Of a DNA stretch of 64,000 bases, positions 1 through 18,080 are shown in pieces. This stretch comes from Meghimatium bilineatum (Eukaryota > Mollusca > Gastropoda > Stylommatophora > Philomycidae). Position 1 is the first letter of the stretch; each line of letters starts with the position of its first letter. The notes under the pieces are model-generated. The model was given only the letters and a program-made list of their open reading frames with translations, was not told the origin of the DNA and did no database searches. The position numbers were made by a program, and so were the translations under genes. The stretch lies in the NCBI GenBank assembly GCA_034231615.1, contig CM067299.1, positions 13,445,863-13,509,862 on the forward strand. Direction: 5' to 3'.

Positions 1-24
1 AGTTACTAATGGTAACAAATAGAA

Positions 25-362
25 CAAACTATACATTTTTGTGTTCGGGAAGAAAAGACGAATCTGGGGAGTACATTATGCTAATTTTCAAATTCAATCA
101 AAGCTAATTAATATTCAAAAATGGGGGTTAATTTACATAATTAAAATTGAATTGAATAGCCTAATTATTAAACATTTCTATTATTTATGATAAAATATGT
201 TACAAACTATACATTTCTGTGTTCGGGAAGACAAGACGAATCTGCGGATCACATTGACATAATTTTCATATGCAGCCAAAGATTAATATTCAAAATGGCA
301 GCTAATTTGCATAATTAAAATAATTATTCAATATATTTGTGAATTATGATAAAATATCCTAC
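25..362. repeat. Diverged tandem duplication, period about 177 bp
   Basis: The block starting ACAAACTATACATTT at 25 recurs at about 202, followed in both copies by GTGTTCGGGAAG, GACGAATCTG, a TTAATATTCAAAA stretch and a TATGATAAAATAT end. The copies differ by substitutions and small indels, so the duplication is not recent. No coding potential is seen. Confidence 0.75.
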
Positions 363-7031
<6,669 letters not shown>

Positions 7032-7660
7032 TTATTTAAGCCCCATTAGTTGACAGCTATGTTTTACTGGCAAATATGTGAAGCTACTAAACTGAGGTGT
7101 ATGTATCCACGTGTTAGAATGTATAGCTTTCCACACTTATTATAATGATGCTTCATGTGGTAAGTATAGCACATTTTGACGTTCTGACATTTTGTTACTT
7201 AACTAGCCAAGGACTACATTTCACAAGGCATTGAAAGTTTGACTATTTATTTCAGTGAGTTTTTTCTCTCTTCTGTGTTTCATTGTCTTCTGCGTCATAA
7301 TTCATCATTCATTTCTTGGTGCCCATTAGAAAATTGGTGAGACTGCAGTAAAACTTTACCAATAGGTATCAGTGTTGTTTTCTATTGATACCTATTGCTC
7401 ATTGGAGATAATCTTTTATGCTCTAGAGTTTATTTGCTAGTCTGACTTCTTACAGCCACAGTCGGTGTCTGATCTCTTGATAGAGTGGACATGTTTCAAG
7501 GACAAGCCGTGAGGACCCACATATACAATCAGTTGTATGTACCAGTCAATACAAGTATTGTAATCAGAGATGACAGTGCCATGTGTAGTTTAAAAATATT
7601 TGTGTTATACTGAGGGTATAACGTACATAGAATAAAGTGTAATCTCTTAAATTATTATGG
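7032..7660 (+). other. AK6 3' untranslated region
   Basis: Non-coding sequence runs from the AK6 stop to just past a canonical AATAAA hexamer at 7,631-7,636. The cleavage position is not visible from sequence alone; about 7,650-7,660 is expected. Confidence 0.65.
7631..7636 (+). terminator. Poly(A) signal AATAAA, probably of AK6
   Basis: This is the first canonical hexamer I see on the + strand after the AK6 stop, about 600 bp downstream, followed by T-rich sequence. Confidence 0.65.
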
Positions 7661-7971
7661 ATATCAAGTTTTTATTCTTTTTTTCCTTCTATTGTAAGTA
7701 AATGGTTTTCAATTGATTGACCAAAGTTGATGCTGGTGTCACTGATAGATTTGCTGTGTTCTTGTTCTAATTCAGCTGTACATGTAAGAAGTTATACTAT
7801 AGTTGACATCTTTTTTAAATCAGCGAGTTTGTACAAGATATTTTTTGCAATAGCGGAATAAGAAGGATGTGTGCAAGCAGAGAAAATTATGCTGAGGTTG
7901 GTGAACCTATAATATGTCAGTGGTCATCCATTTTAAGTACATATATTGTTAACCTATATTGAGTGATATAG

Positions 7972-8165
7972 GTTCTGTGGTGGAGTGGTACAGAGTGCGT
8001 CTATGATGGTCAAGTTGGATCCCCATCACAGGCAATTGTACATCCAGACTGCCCAGAAAGCAATGACAAACTACTGAACATATTTATGTTGCCTAGAAAA
8101 TCACTATCTGTCTATTATCTTTTATCTGCTTATGTCCTGAATGGATACGCTACCAATTTGTAAAA
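7972..8165 (+). mobile_element. SINE-C copy (tRNA-like head)
   Basis: The head GTGGTGGAGTGGTACAGAG and the B-box-like CAAGTTGGATCCCC are followed by CAGAAAGCAATGACAAACTA. The same order occurs at 13,143. The tail GATACGCTACC matches the reverse copy at 55.3 kb. Confidence 0.75.
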
Positions 8166-8589
8166 ATATTGTTAACAAATCATTCTCTTCTCATGAAAAA
8201 TTTGTGCCTCACACTTTATGTTTACACTGTTCTAACCAAAACATTTTTAATACAGTAGTATCTCACGGACTCATATAGTGCAATTTATTGTACTGATCTA
8301 GTTAGTCTTCAGTGACTCATATCTTGCAACTTGTGTGTTTAAGCTGTTATTCCACCAGAACATGAAAAAATGATTCATGCTGAATTTGGATGTGCTGAGC
8401 TGAAATTGCAAATAATGCATCTCTGCTGTAAAACTAGCAGCACAATATACCTGACAGTACTCTGGCTCAAATCTCATGAATATTCCGTGCTGATTATTTG
8501 AGAGTGAATGGAGAAGAAAAACAAAAATGAGCACTTTAATGAGGTTGCTTCCATTGATAATCATTTCTTTTAGCTTACTGTGCACAGCA

Positions 8590-8790
8590 TCTTCGGGTTG
8601 GAAGGTTGGTTGCTGATCAAGCGTGCATAGTCTCATGCCATATGGCACATTGTCTGTGGATCCCACCAATAGCCCACTAGACAAACCATCCATGTAACAG
8701 AAAACCATAGTAGATGACATGCCGTTATATTGAGGTTCTCTTGTGGAAGCATTGTAGCATGTGATCCATACAATTGTACTTTTCATTATT
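8590..8790 (-). mobile_element. LINE gamma fragment, RNase H region
   Basis: CTAGACAAACCATCCATG and GTAGATGACATGCCGTT recur at 63,090-63,150 inside a minus-strand LINE. A longer open frame (8,298-8,786, minus) spans this piece, but its matched part is repeat-derived. Confidence 0.55.
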
Positions 8791-9184
8791 GCATTTTGTG
8801 TTTAAAAATTAAAAAAAATATGTATTGTTATTAGGTAGTATAAATGCATGGAACACTGTTGCTGGTAGGGAGCCAGAGATGTACAGTGCAGCACCGAGGA
8901 GGGGAAAACTGACTACACTGTTTTCCAATGGCTGAGGCCCATCATAAAGGCACAGTGACTCAGGACATGACAATCCTTTTGCCTTGAACATTTAGTTGCA
9001 TGGCTGGAGCTATATAGAAGTTCGGCATAACCAGTAGGCAATCGGTGGTGGGGAATGAGCACAGTGAACCCTATCTTGGCTGCAGTGGCTTGGAGCAGCA
9101 CATAGTTAGAAACCTACCTTCCTGGTGTTGGGATAGTTATTTTCTTGCTATGACCCAAGGTGAGTCAGACTTCCTAGCACTATA

Positions 9185-9720
9185 ATGCCATTACAGTAAT
9201 GACATTGAGTCAAAGGGCATGGGCCCATAGACCGCTGGGTCAGCAACCAACCACAATGTCATTGTGTGATATATGCATGTGTTTGTGAGCTGTTGTTTTG
9301 TTCCATTTATCTGGCCTTGGAGGGAGAAACATTTTCCTGACGCCATCCAGCGCTTGACATTTGAAAACGTGATGGTCAATAGTTTCGTGGTGTGATTGTA
9401 TTCTGTTAAGGCGATTGTTTACGTGATTGTTAAGCTGTTCATGTTCTGTGTGAAGTTTGAAGATGATACTCTGGTCTTTCTTTCCCTGGAGGTTGATGTA
9501 TTCTGTTGGATTTGGGCTAGTCATATATCTGTAGATTTCTAGGCCCATCTGTTCAGCCAAGTCTTTGTTCATAGATTTCAACATCAGTTTAATTGTGTGT
9601 ATGGCTGGTCTTGTCTTGCTTCCTACTTTGCTAGTCTGTATGTTTTGTCATAGCCAGATATGTTTGAGTGGCCAGGAATACACTGCATAATAATATAGCA
9701 GCTTCAGTAATGATCAATTA
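9185..9720 (-). mobile_element. LINE delta 3' fragment (end of RNase H and C-terminal zinc region)
   Basis: The minus strand reads CIPGHSNISGYDK (an RNase H terminal motif like IPGHSDIPGND), then QSIIFKLHTEHEQLNNHV and a His/Cys region (HHVFKCQALDGV). Stops and frameshifts occur. The related copy at 43.4-44.1 kb has the same order. Confidence 0.75.
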
Positions 9721-9949
9721 ACATGTATGATTTATGGTACCTGAATTCAATTTGCTCTGAGTTCTGTGCACAATTGACTGCACAACACAATCCTCAGCTA
9801 ACCAACCAGCAAATTTATTAATTCAGTTTTTTTATCAGTAAAGGCTTAATTTTTGCCATTAGTTTACTTTTCTGTCTATTCAATTGGTTCATTCCAAACT
9901 ACATGTGAAGAGGATAAAATAACTTCATTCTATAACAGGGCTGTATGCC

Positions 9950-10640
9950 ATAACATTGTTTGATATAGTTATTGTAAATTAGGTCAGCTTTCAGAACAAA
10001 TTGGCCTTCAGGTCAACACTTCTAAGACTAAGTTAATGAATTTTACTAATGGTAACTAAAATCACCCTCAATGGAGAAACAATTCAGACAGTTGATAATG
10101 TTTCTTATTTAGGCAGATAAATGACACAAGATGGAGATACAAAAAAAGATCTCTAATAGAATTACGTGGGCATCAAGTCGTTCCACCACCTTACAAACAT
10201 CTGGAAATAAAAAACAATAAGTAAACATACCAAAATACGACTGATCCGTGTTGACATATTGTTGCGAAAGTTGGAAAATGACAAAAGGTGGAGAAGAAAT
10301 TGAACTCATTTGAAAATAAATGTCTTGGAAAACTCTTAAATATTGGTTGGGGAGAATTCAAGTCAAATGTGCAAGTAAGACACCAAACAGCAATATGTCT
10401 CTACAACAATAAGAAAAAAACGATGGACTTCGGACATGTATTTTGACTGAATGGAAACAGACTGCCACTACAAGCGTTAAAATGGGTACAAGATGGAAAA
10501 GAAAAAGAGGAAGACCAAGAGAGACTCTTCGCAGAGCAACCATCAAAGAGGGTATGACTCTGTGTCTCAACAACATGCAATAATTACACACAATAGCATC
10601 ACTCAAAACTAGAGAGGTCTTGTTTCTGCCCTATGCACCA
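9950..10640 (+). mobile_element. LINE eta 3' fragment
   Basis: The order is LSEQIGLQVNTSKTKLMNFT (end of RT), a broken YLG stretch, CCESW, then NRLPLQALKW and KRKRGRPRETLRR, a common C-terminal region of invertebrate non-LTR retrotransposons. Several frame changes show it is inactive. Confidence 0.8.
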
Positions 10641-11044
10641 TGTTCAGCGATGAAAGAACATAGATAGTTAGAAATTGAGTAGCGGACCAAATCCAGGATT
10701 TGTTATCCCAGTTCCACATGTGCATTTAATTGTGTGTAATATTTGAAGTCTGAAGAGGTGACCCTACAGTGGTCAGTTCCTTGAAAACAAATACAATCTA
10801 TCTTAATATATTATTGAAGAAATAAAAAACTCTAGAAACTGTTTCAGAAATATCTGGCACAACATTGAAATTAATCGGTGGTATGTATATGATTGTTGTA
10901 TTCTGTCAAAGTTGTAGCACCAATAAGAAACATCAGCCTCTACAATTGGCATGCTAATCTTTAAATAAATAAATTCACAGTGAAGGATTATAAACAGCAT
11001 GAAGACAGGAGTGTTACATAATACTGTTTTCTTTCCTCATGTGT

Positions 11045-11455
11045 ATTGTCAGGAAACAAAGGAGAGGAAAGAATGGTGACTCTGTTACCAGCTATGAATG
11101 TTGTAAGAGGTGACTAAGAATATTTTGAGTTTGCTGTCCCATACCATTGAGTCAAAATGAATCAGAAACCATTCTGAGGATGGATGTCATGATGACAGTC
11201 GTATATGTCGCAGCTAAGTTGTAAAATATGACATAACACTCCAGACTACATCCTGTAAAACATGACATAACACACTCCAGACTACATCCTGTAAAACATG
11301 ACATAACACACTCCAGACTACATCCTGTAAAACATGACATAACACTCCATTCTCCAGACTACATCCTGTAAAACATGACATAACACACTCCAGACTACAT
11401 CCTGTAAAACATGACATAACACACTCCAGACTACATCACAGGAGTTTGAAAACGA
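11045..11455 (+). mobile_element. SINE-B copy expanded by an internal minisatellite
   Basis: The left part (AAAGAATGGTGACTCTGTTACC) is a diverged SINE-B head. The SINE-B body TAAACCATGACA...GGACTACATCCTG is then amplified into the array at 11,239-11,440, and the right end returns to SINE-B tail sequence (AGGAGTTTGAAAACGAACA). Confidence 0.7.
11239..11440. repeat. Minisatellite, 36-bp unit, about 6 copies, SINE-derived
   Basis: CTCCAGACTACATCCTG starts units at 11,239, 11,275, 11,311, 11,352, 11,388 and 11,424. One unit carries a 5-bp insertion. The unit contains the SINE-B/SINE-A motif of GGACTACATCCTG next to AACATGACATAACAC. Confidence 0.9.
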
Positions 11456-11941
11456 ACATAGCAGTGACACATGAATTCATAAACATCACTTAGGTGGAGG
11501 CTTGGAAATCATTTTCAAACTTGGAGTAGAAGTTGAGACACTTCTCCAGTAACTTCCGGCCTTTACTGAATAGTTAATGTTGACCAACATGGTGCTCTTT
11601 ACAGCCTGAAATTCTCTTGTAGAAGAACAGTGGAATCCCTCAATAGAAAACCCATTCATAACAAATTTTCCTATTTAACACTTTTTAAAATCCCCAATTA
11701 CATATATTCTTTATTGTTTGAACTGTATTTAGCAAATTTCTATTATCAGATCAAATTTATGATTGGATGTTGCTATAATATAAAACACTGTCCTGACAAC
11801 CGAGGAAGCAAATAATTTGATGTCATTATTAGAAAAGTCCTATAGGTTCTATAATACATTCTAGATTGTAGTAAATAGGGGGCCTATGGGGTTTTATATA
11901 GTGTACACTGCATCTAAACAGCCTAAGAATTCCCCATCAGT

Positions 11942-12105
11942 AACTAAATTGGGTGCTACCGGGAGTAAGAAGAAGAGGGAGACCTAGAGAAACTCTACAA
12001 AGAACCATTAATAGAGAAGGCATGTCAACACAAAGACAAATGGAAAGCTACAGTTTCTGCCATATGCGCCGCCTATGGCCCTGGAGGAACATACCAATGC
12101 ATCTG
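11942..12105 (+). mobile_element. LINE eta C-terminal fragment
   Basis: The + strand reads RRGRPRETLQRTINREGMS with a Trp-Arg-Asn ending (WRNIPMH), matching the C-terminal motif of the copy at 10.5 kb. Confidence 0.65.
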
Positions 12106-12231
12106 TCTATTGATGTTATTTGGTGTGTTGATTTCATAAAAAAAAAAATTGTTGGTGTTCATAACCTAAATAATGATGTTTTAAATCATGAATGTCAATT
12201 CTAGTAGGTAGATGATTAAAGATGTTTGTAG

Positions 12232-12392
12232 GTGGGGTTGGCTGTTCTATCCCATAGTGATCCAGAAGTCATGCTCCAGCAAGATGTGTTGTTGAAAGGC
12301 ATAACCCAATACGTAAACCATAACACATCAGACTTAATTCTCCAGACTACATCCTGCTAATCTGTAGGAGTTTGACAGCAAACATAGAATAT
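12232..12392 (+). mobile_element. SINE-B partial copy
   Basis: GGGGTTGGCTGTTCTATCCC, GTAAACCATAACAC, CCAGACTACATCCTGCTAAT and TAGGAGTTTGACAGCAAACA appear in SINE-B order. Confidence 0.65.
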
Positions 12393-12461
12393 GTCTTGGG
12401 TTCAAAATATAATTGTATCCTTCAGTAGCTGTGTGACTACCCACTATTGAATCACATTGAA

Positions 12462-12551
12462 TTTTCAGCAGGATGTAGTCCAGAGAATGGAAATGCGTTG
12501 TGTCATAGTTTTATCTGCGCCAATGGCCCAACACTTCCATTTTCGACGGAA
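12462..12551 (-). mobile_element. SINE-A partial copy, reverse orientation
   Basis: TTTTCAGCAGGATGTAGTCC, GAGAATGGAAATGCGTTGTG and GCGCCAATGGCCC are the reverse complement of the SINE-A 5' half. Confidence 0.75.
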
Positions 12552-12875
12552 TATACTCTGTATAAAGAGTGCATCACCAAAGATCAATATGGCATATTCA
12601 CTGACGTTTGAGTATTTTCTTTACAAAATAAACAGAAAATCTGTTACCACTTGACAGGTCAAAGGCTGTTGCTATTTCTATGGTATGTACAAAATATTGT
12701 AAAATAACAAACAAACTCAACTAGCGCTCTGTACATAATACTGTATTGTGGCAGATGTTTCCATAACATGTAAATAATATATCAAATCATTATTAATAAG
12801 TAACTTGAAATCATTCAAAACTTGATAGAGCACAATATGGCAACATTTACAACAAAATTTATAAGAAAACCAGAC

Positions 12876-13095
12876 ACTAGTGGTTAGATCGCTCTGCCTC
12901 CACAAAGAACTTCGTCGAACCACTCACATTGATGAGTTTTGTCAGAAAAAACTGTGCCGTGAGGACATTGTATTCGTTGTACCCTCTTGCCGTGAAGACA
13001 TTGGATAAAGTGACGACAACTCTGCGGATCAGGTACTTGTCCGTTACTTTTACACAGCGGATCTGCCTCGTCTATGATGAATAAAGAAACATATT
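12876..13095 (+). mobile_element. Possible further tRNA-derived SINE
   Basis: CACTAGTGGTTAGATCGCTC resembles a Pol III A box and is followed after about 35 bp by a GAACCACTC stretch. The block ends in GATGAATAAAG. No second copy was seen in the window, so this is tentative. Confidence 0.3.
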
Positions 13096-13142
13096 TTTTA
13101 AAGAAAAATTGATATTAGTTTAATGTTATATTCTTCTCTTTA

Positions 13143-13336
13143 AGTCCGGCTCTGTGGCGAAGTTGTACAGAGCTTGTCTGTGACGGCCAAGTTCGATCCC
13201 CGCCACAGGCAATTGTGCATCCGGACAGTTCAGAAAGCAATGGCAAACTACTGAACGTATTTATATTGCCTAGAACATCACCACATCAAACGAATGCTGG
13301 GTTGATAGCTAAGTCCTGTAAAGGATATGCTACAAT
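13143..13336 (+). mobile_element. SINE-C copy (tRNA-like head)
   Basis: A-box-like GGCTCTGTGGCGAAG and a good B box (AAGTTCGATCCCCGCC, about 13,190) head a 190-bp unit that shares CAGAAAGCAATGGCAAACTA and the GATATGCTAC tail with the copy at 8.0 kb. This is a SINE, not a functional tRNA gene: no cloverleaf-length tRNA closes. Confidence 0.8.
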
Positions 13337-13344
13337 TTTTTTTT

Positions 13345-13572
13345 TAATGGTGTATATAATGTTGGAAAAGAATACTGCAGGGAACCGTCGAGGGATGAAG
13401 AAAAAGGAGGACATATATAAACATGGACAAACAACATCAAGGACCGGACAAGACATGATTTGTCCTCACTCATTCGCACCATTGAAGATAACAATTTCTG
13501 AAGGATTCTGTGTACTGAAGCATCCAATTTGGTACCCATAAGACACGCTGATGGGTTACGGGATTATAGATA
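13345..13572 (+). mobile_element. LINE alpha 3' end
   Basis: The frame reads GNRRGMKKKEDI, RTGQDMICPHS and a CVLKHPIWYP ending, then GATGGGTTACGGGATT. The ending matches the LINE alpha terminus seen at 61.33 kb (reverse), 52.9 kb and 56.3 kb. Confidence 0.7.
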
Positions 13573-13699
13573 GATAAAATGTTGGAAAAATCCAACACCC
13601 AAGCTGTAGATTGAGGGGGGGGGGGGAGATTAGTAGTTGACTGTTAGTATTAAGTTTACTTCTGACTTAGTTTCAACCCTTCTGGGTTATATCCACATT

Positions 13700-13792
13700 T
13701 CCGATGAAGACGGATGTGTGGGGCTATTGGCGCAATTAAAATAGCAACACTAAATTTCTATTCTCTGCGATATACATCCTGTCAGAAATATA
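13700..13792 (+). mobile_element. SINE-A partial copy
   Basis: GATGAAGACGGATGTGTG, CTATTGGCGCAATTAAAAT and ATACATCCTGTCAGAAAT follow SINE-A order; the 3' half is missing. Confidence 0.7.
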
Positions 13793-15287
13793 GTAATAAT
13801 CCAAACAGGAACCTGCAAGTTTAACAAAAGAACCATTAGTGTGTATAACTACGAGTATAACATGTACACTGGAATTCTCACTGACCAATCTCTACCTCAG
13901 ATTTAAGAGCAGCAGTGTTTGGATGAACACTTTCTATGTTCAATGTTATTACCTCTCATCAGCAGGTGTGGCCATCTTTTGTCCACTCTGCATCAAGTGC
14001 CACATCCTGCAGCAAGCATACCATTTTTATGATTTCCTCAGCACGACACATTCACAATTTTCTTCTCTTTAATCTAGACACTGTATTTCAGTAGGTCGTT
14101 TTTATTATTTCGATTTGCAGAAATTATGAGTGATTAGCACATAATCTTATCTGCTTCTGTGGTTTTGTTTCTCCTGAGCTTTATTTCATACACATAATAC
14201 CAAGATTCACACTTTTGAAAATTTTCTTCTGAATGCAAATTTCCCCTCAGTATGTTGCCTATGTCAGATCAATTCATTGATGCACCTTTTGATGCTGTGG
14301 TCATAGCTGGAAATAAATAACCCTATTGTTCTATATCTTCTTCTGCGGTCATTGCCAACTCCTGTGGTTAGCAGAATTGACTTCCAGAGAACAGAATGTG
14401 GTTTATAGTTAGATTTAGATATCGTTGCTTTTCGGGGTGACTCATCCGACTTCTTGTTGAAGCTCAAGGTAGGATGGATTTTTTTGGTCTTGTTTATTAT
14501 AAAGAATGGTTATGACTTGCCTATATTGTTGATATCTTTGAGCAGCTGAATAAACTGCATCTTTAGATGCCAAGAAAGGCATACATATGTTGATTCAGTG
14601 AAAGCTTTCATGAGTAAATTGGAAGAGGAAATTCTCCAAAACAAATGTTGCAATGTTTGGGTGATTTTTACATATTGGATTGAACAGCAAACTTCATCCC
14701 CAAACCTGCTTAGGCTCTTTTGTTCATCCGTCAAAGTCAACGACAACCATTCAGCTTAACTGTGATGATGATAAAGATGATGACGTCTGCTGTGTGCCCG
14801 ATTGTGGTTAATGTGTCCTATGAGCACCTGGAATTGTCTACCATACTCTGAGTCTGTGTGACATTGGACAGTTCTTGTCTTTCTTATAGCGTGTTTTTGT
14901 TGTGCAGATTTATGTCTGAGGTTCTCTGCAGCTGCTGCACCACTCATGTCACATCTTTGCGACATACACGGCATGACACTGTGTCACTATTATTTGCTTC
15001 CCTTTCTGTCGAGGCAACACGCATGCCCAAATTATCAAATCTCATAGTCGGTTCTAAAGGACAGTTATCTTAGAAATGTACAAAATAGTGCAAATGCTTG
15101 CTTCTAAATGATATTAAGCTCATAAATTGTGTGTTGTAAATACAGTATCAAGTTCATATGTTTGTGCTGTAAATAAATGAACAAATAAATCTGTTAAGCG
15201 TAGGCCTAAACGTTATTCTCAAAATATGAAATCTCTTACGGATTGCAAAAGCGTAGACTTATAATGCACTTGCCATGAAATACTTAC
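13793..15287. other. Stretch without a supported gene
   Basis: No exon could be supported. The next exon of the chitin-binding gene should lie here or beyond. A TTTAG acceptor on the minus strand near 15,054 would, in the required phase, give an immediate stop codon (T plus AA); this could be a terminal exon but is not strong enough to call. Confidence 0.4.
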
Positions 15288-17744
15288 AAATTGGAATGGA
15301 CACGGGAATTCTTCGTTGTCCACAATCATGTGCCACAACATCTGCAAATTCACAAGTTTCATTTTTGGGCCAGTAAAGTGTTCCGTCTGAGCATCTCTGT
15401 TCTGCGATCATGGTTCCATTTGAACAGGACAAGAACTTAGAGCAGTCATCTGGATGGGGATTGCTACCAGTTTTCTTGTGACACCTTGGATCACCTTCAA
15501 GTAAGCATAACGACACATAGTTTACATTACACTGACATTGTCTAATTGATGTATCTAATTTGCTGAATAGTTATTTAAATAGTTACAATTAATGAGAAAA
15601 ATATGACAATTTTAGCATGATGAAGAAATCTATTGCAGTAAAACATAGTAGAATTTTTTTTTTTTTTTTTTAAATTTATTCCAAAATTCTCACAGAATTG
15701 CTTCCTTTGAAATGGTATGCTGCAGAGAGATATTGAGAATAACATGGACAGTGTTGAACAAAAACATCAAGAAGTGTTAACATTAAATGTGAAAGAGGGT
15801 TGGCTTCTAAATAACACTATAATGAGAACGCTGATGTTTTTGTAGACGGTTTAAAGTGATATAAAAGAATGAAGGAGTTAGTAATGGAAGGCATGGTTAC
15901 AGGGAAAGGACCACCCGGATGACAATGGACAAAAGACATGTCAGAGTGTTTAAACATGTTATTGGCACCAGCAAGTCAACTCATCAAATAATAAGTTGTT
16001 CAGAGCGGCAATAAGGAAGTCTACATTTTGTGGGAAAAATGTCACATGAATAAATGTGTTTCAGATGGAGTTGATACCTAAATTATGTTTTGTTCTGTCA
16101 GATTGTCACTTCAGTTGACATTGTAGAAATGAATAAACATTGTAATAAATACACTAGACATTCACTTGAATTGTTTTTATAGTGGAACGTAGCAAATTTA
16201 AATAGCAGTAGAAAAGTTTAACTGATGTTTAAGTCTGAACAAGCAGTTCCATAGAATCCTAGGCTATTATGATTCTGAACAGATGAAGGTTGCAATAAAT
16301 GAGATATATGGTATTGTTTTTGCCAATTCTTGGATATGTGGAACAGTTCTTGAAAGAGCATAATTTAAGTCATTTTCTATCTGCAATCTACTTTGCTGCT
16401 TTGTTTTCACATGAACCAGAGATGAAAAGCACACCTCCCAAAGATATGTTGAGCTCAACTACATTTTCTCTTGAAAGTCATTGAACATTTGTGTGAAACA
16501 TAAGTAAATCTTCTTCTTCTTCGGCGATCATTACTCAGTCAGGTTGGGACTTCGGATTCTATGATATAGGCTGCTGTTTTAGAGTGTCCACTGTGCCATA
16601 CAGTTTCTCTTCAACAATGATTGGGGTGGGCCATGTCTTGTTTCTCAGGTCTGCATACTGGGGACATTCTTGTAGGATATGTTCTGCTGTCATATTTGCA
16701 AGGCTGCAATGGCAGAGCCCAGTTGTCCCTATTTTGAATTTGGTGTACAAGTGATGTCTCATTTTGTTGTGACCAGTTCTGAGGCGCAGCAGGATAACCT
16801 GGTCTCTTCTGGACAGTTGGTAACATAAGTAAATGATGGCATGCATCCACCTCAATGCAAAACTACTTTAATGATCATAAATTGAGAGAACCTCCTTTGG
16901 CACAATTCAAAAAAATCCTACATAATTCAAGTTATTGGTACTCAAAGGATTTTTACGCATCCTGGAGCGCACAGGCCACATACATTTTTCGTGCGTCTCT
17001 ATTCTTAGATATGTCCTCAGCATCATTCCATGTGATTTTCATCTCTGTCATTCCCTCATGATGTTTCTTTTCCAAATGTTCCTAGGACTTCTGTTTCATG
17101 TTCTCCTGCATGTGCTATGTCATCATTCTCATTATTTAATAACTGTGATTTAATAGAGCAACAGTCGTAGTGTAAAATGAACATATTCTGATGTGATCTG
17201 AAAGTGAAGTAAAGAATATATATATATATATATATACATTATTACATGCCAGGCATTCCGTAATAGGCAACTAAGGAGTTTTGGGGGATGGTGTTGGCTT
17301 CCCATCTTATAGAAGGTAAAAGTGACCAATAGACCATGCTGAATATGGTTGTTTCTTACCGAAAAGTGCTGATATCGCAGCGAATATCTGAAGCATGACA
17401 TACAATGCATTCTATTCTCTGGGTCATATACTGCTAATCTGTAGAAGTGTGAGATTGAACGCAAAAGAACAGCCATATTCTATTTTCAAGAAAATTTATA
17501 TGAATATTTGAGGGTCGTAAAATAATATTTATTGTGATAATATTTACGAGCACCAATTGAAATTCTTACTGTGAACAGCAGTGTGTGGACGGCCATTACA
17601 ATCGTCTCTGTCTGGGTCCCATTCCCAAACACAAGCTGAAGCAAGTTTAGACCAGACCTGGCTAGAATTACACTGGATTGATTGTATCACTTCCATGTCA
17701 AATCCACACTGATGAGCAATAGTACAGTCAACAGTGTCTCGTAC
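15288..17744 (-). CDS. Chitin-binding (CBM14/peritrophin-A-like) protein, two exons of a partial gene
   Basis: Exons on the minus strand are 17,744-17,570 and 15,494-15,288, joined in phase 1 (donor A/GTAAGA, acceptor AAG). The second ends at a good donor (T/GTAAGT), so more gene follows. The first exon's 58 codons hold five cysteines in a CBM14-like spacing, with DCTIAHQCGF and ACVWEWDPDRDDC. The second exon is a textbook peritrophin-A domain: RC, then NPHPDDCSKFLSC, CSDGTLYWPKNETC and a final DC, giving six cysteines and the aromatic residues that contact chitin. Such domains are secreted and bind chitin in gut lining, cuticle or shell matrix. No signal peptide or start is visible, so the 5' end lies at higher coordinates, not found. 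The intron carries a LINE insertion and an SINE-B copy. Exact orthologue unknown. Confidence 0.82.
15860..16010 (+). mobile_element. Short LINE C-terminal fragment
   Basis: The frame KELVMEGMVTGKGPPG with QWTKDMSE and ASQLI resembles the LINE C-terminal pattern of a basic GRGRP stretch, W..DI and A..LA. It is short and antisense in the chitin-binding gene intron. Confidence 0.4.
16510..16821 (-). mobile_element. LINE gamma 3' end with target-site duplication
   Basis: The minus strand reads QLSRRDQVILLRLRTGHN, then a C-x-C...H...C region with MTAEHILQECPQY. A GAAGAAGAAGAAG tail ends the element at 16,510. The 13-bp duplication AACATAAGTAAAT (16,497-16,509 and 16,822-16,834) brackets a 5'-truncated copy. 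It lies in the intron of the chitin-binding gene, same strand as the gene. Confidence 0.9.
16860..17110 (-). mobile_element. LINE C-terminal fragment
   Basis: In broken frames the minus strand reads SPRNIWKRNIMRE and MKITWNDAEDISKN, the familiar pattern of W.R.I..EM.....TW.....A..R in LINE C-termini. A paralogue is at 19,710-19,860. Confidence 0.55.
17218..17238. repeat. (TA)n microsatellite
   Basis: A pure run of TA dinucleotides inside the chitin-binding gene intron. Confidence 0.9.
17256..17472 (+). mobile_element. SINE-B copy
   Basis: GCAACTAAGGAGTTTTGGGG, GATGGTGTTGGCTTCCCATC, GATATCGCAGCGAAT, TGCATTCTATTCTCTGG and AATCTGTAGAAGTGTGAG follow the SINE-B order. Diverged copy in the intron just downstream of the 17.57-17.74 kb exon. 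Confidence 0.7.
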
Positions 17745-17794
17745 CTTTGGAAAAATAATTGATCAATTTTAAAATAAGATCATAATTTATATTG

Positions 17795-18080
17795 AGGAGC
17801 GCGGTAGCCTAGTGGATAGTGAACTTGCTTGCTATCATCTGGTTACAGCGTGCCGGATTCGAAACCACGTCCGGACATAAAAAAATCCGGGTTGTGATTT
17901 CTCACTTGACACGACCACTCCTCCAGTCGACTCAGCTGTAAATAAGTACCATGAGTTAGGGAAGGTAAAAAACAGCAAGGAAGGGAACTGGCCACCCCAT
18001 CTAATAGTTGCTGCGGCTTTGTATATGAAATTATCTTCATCCGCTACGGTAGATGCCATGGAAAGATACCTTTACCTTTT
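17795..18080 (+). mobile_element. SINE-D, complete tRNA-derived SINE with target-site duplication
   Basis: A 12-bp duplication TAATTTATATTG flanks the element (17,783-17,794 and 18,081-18,092). The head has an A box (GGTAGCCTAGTGGATAG) and a B box (CCGGATTCGAAACC), then a CAGTCGACTCAGCTGTAAAT body and a TACCTTTACCTTTT tail. Its right-hand neighbour in gene terms is the exon acceptor at 17,745, only about 50 bp away. It is the only copy in the window. Confidence 0.92.

Noticed and set aside
8298-8786. 162-codon open frame, minus strand, as a host gene
   Set aside because: Part of it is shared with a LINE fragment at 63.1 kb and no homologous host protein is recognisable.
13143-13215. tRNA gene
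   Set aside because: A and B boxes are present but the sequence does not close a cloverleaf and it recurs with a non-tRNA body and tail, so it is a SINE head.
14756-15054. Possible BED-finger or hAT-type coding on the minus strand (VSCRVCRKDV)
   Set aside because: Only one C-x-x-C pair is visible and the following zinc ligands are out of frame or absent; too weak to call.
14964-15057. Terminal exon of the chitin-binding gene
   Set aside because: The splice phase would produce an immediate stop from the first two bases; possible, but not supported by anything else in the sequence.
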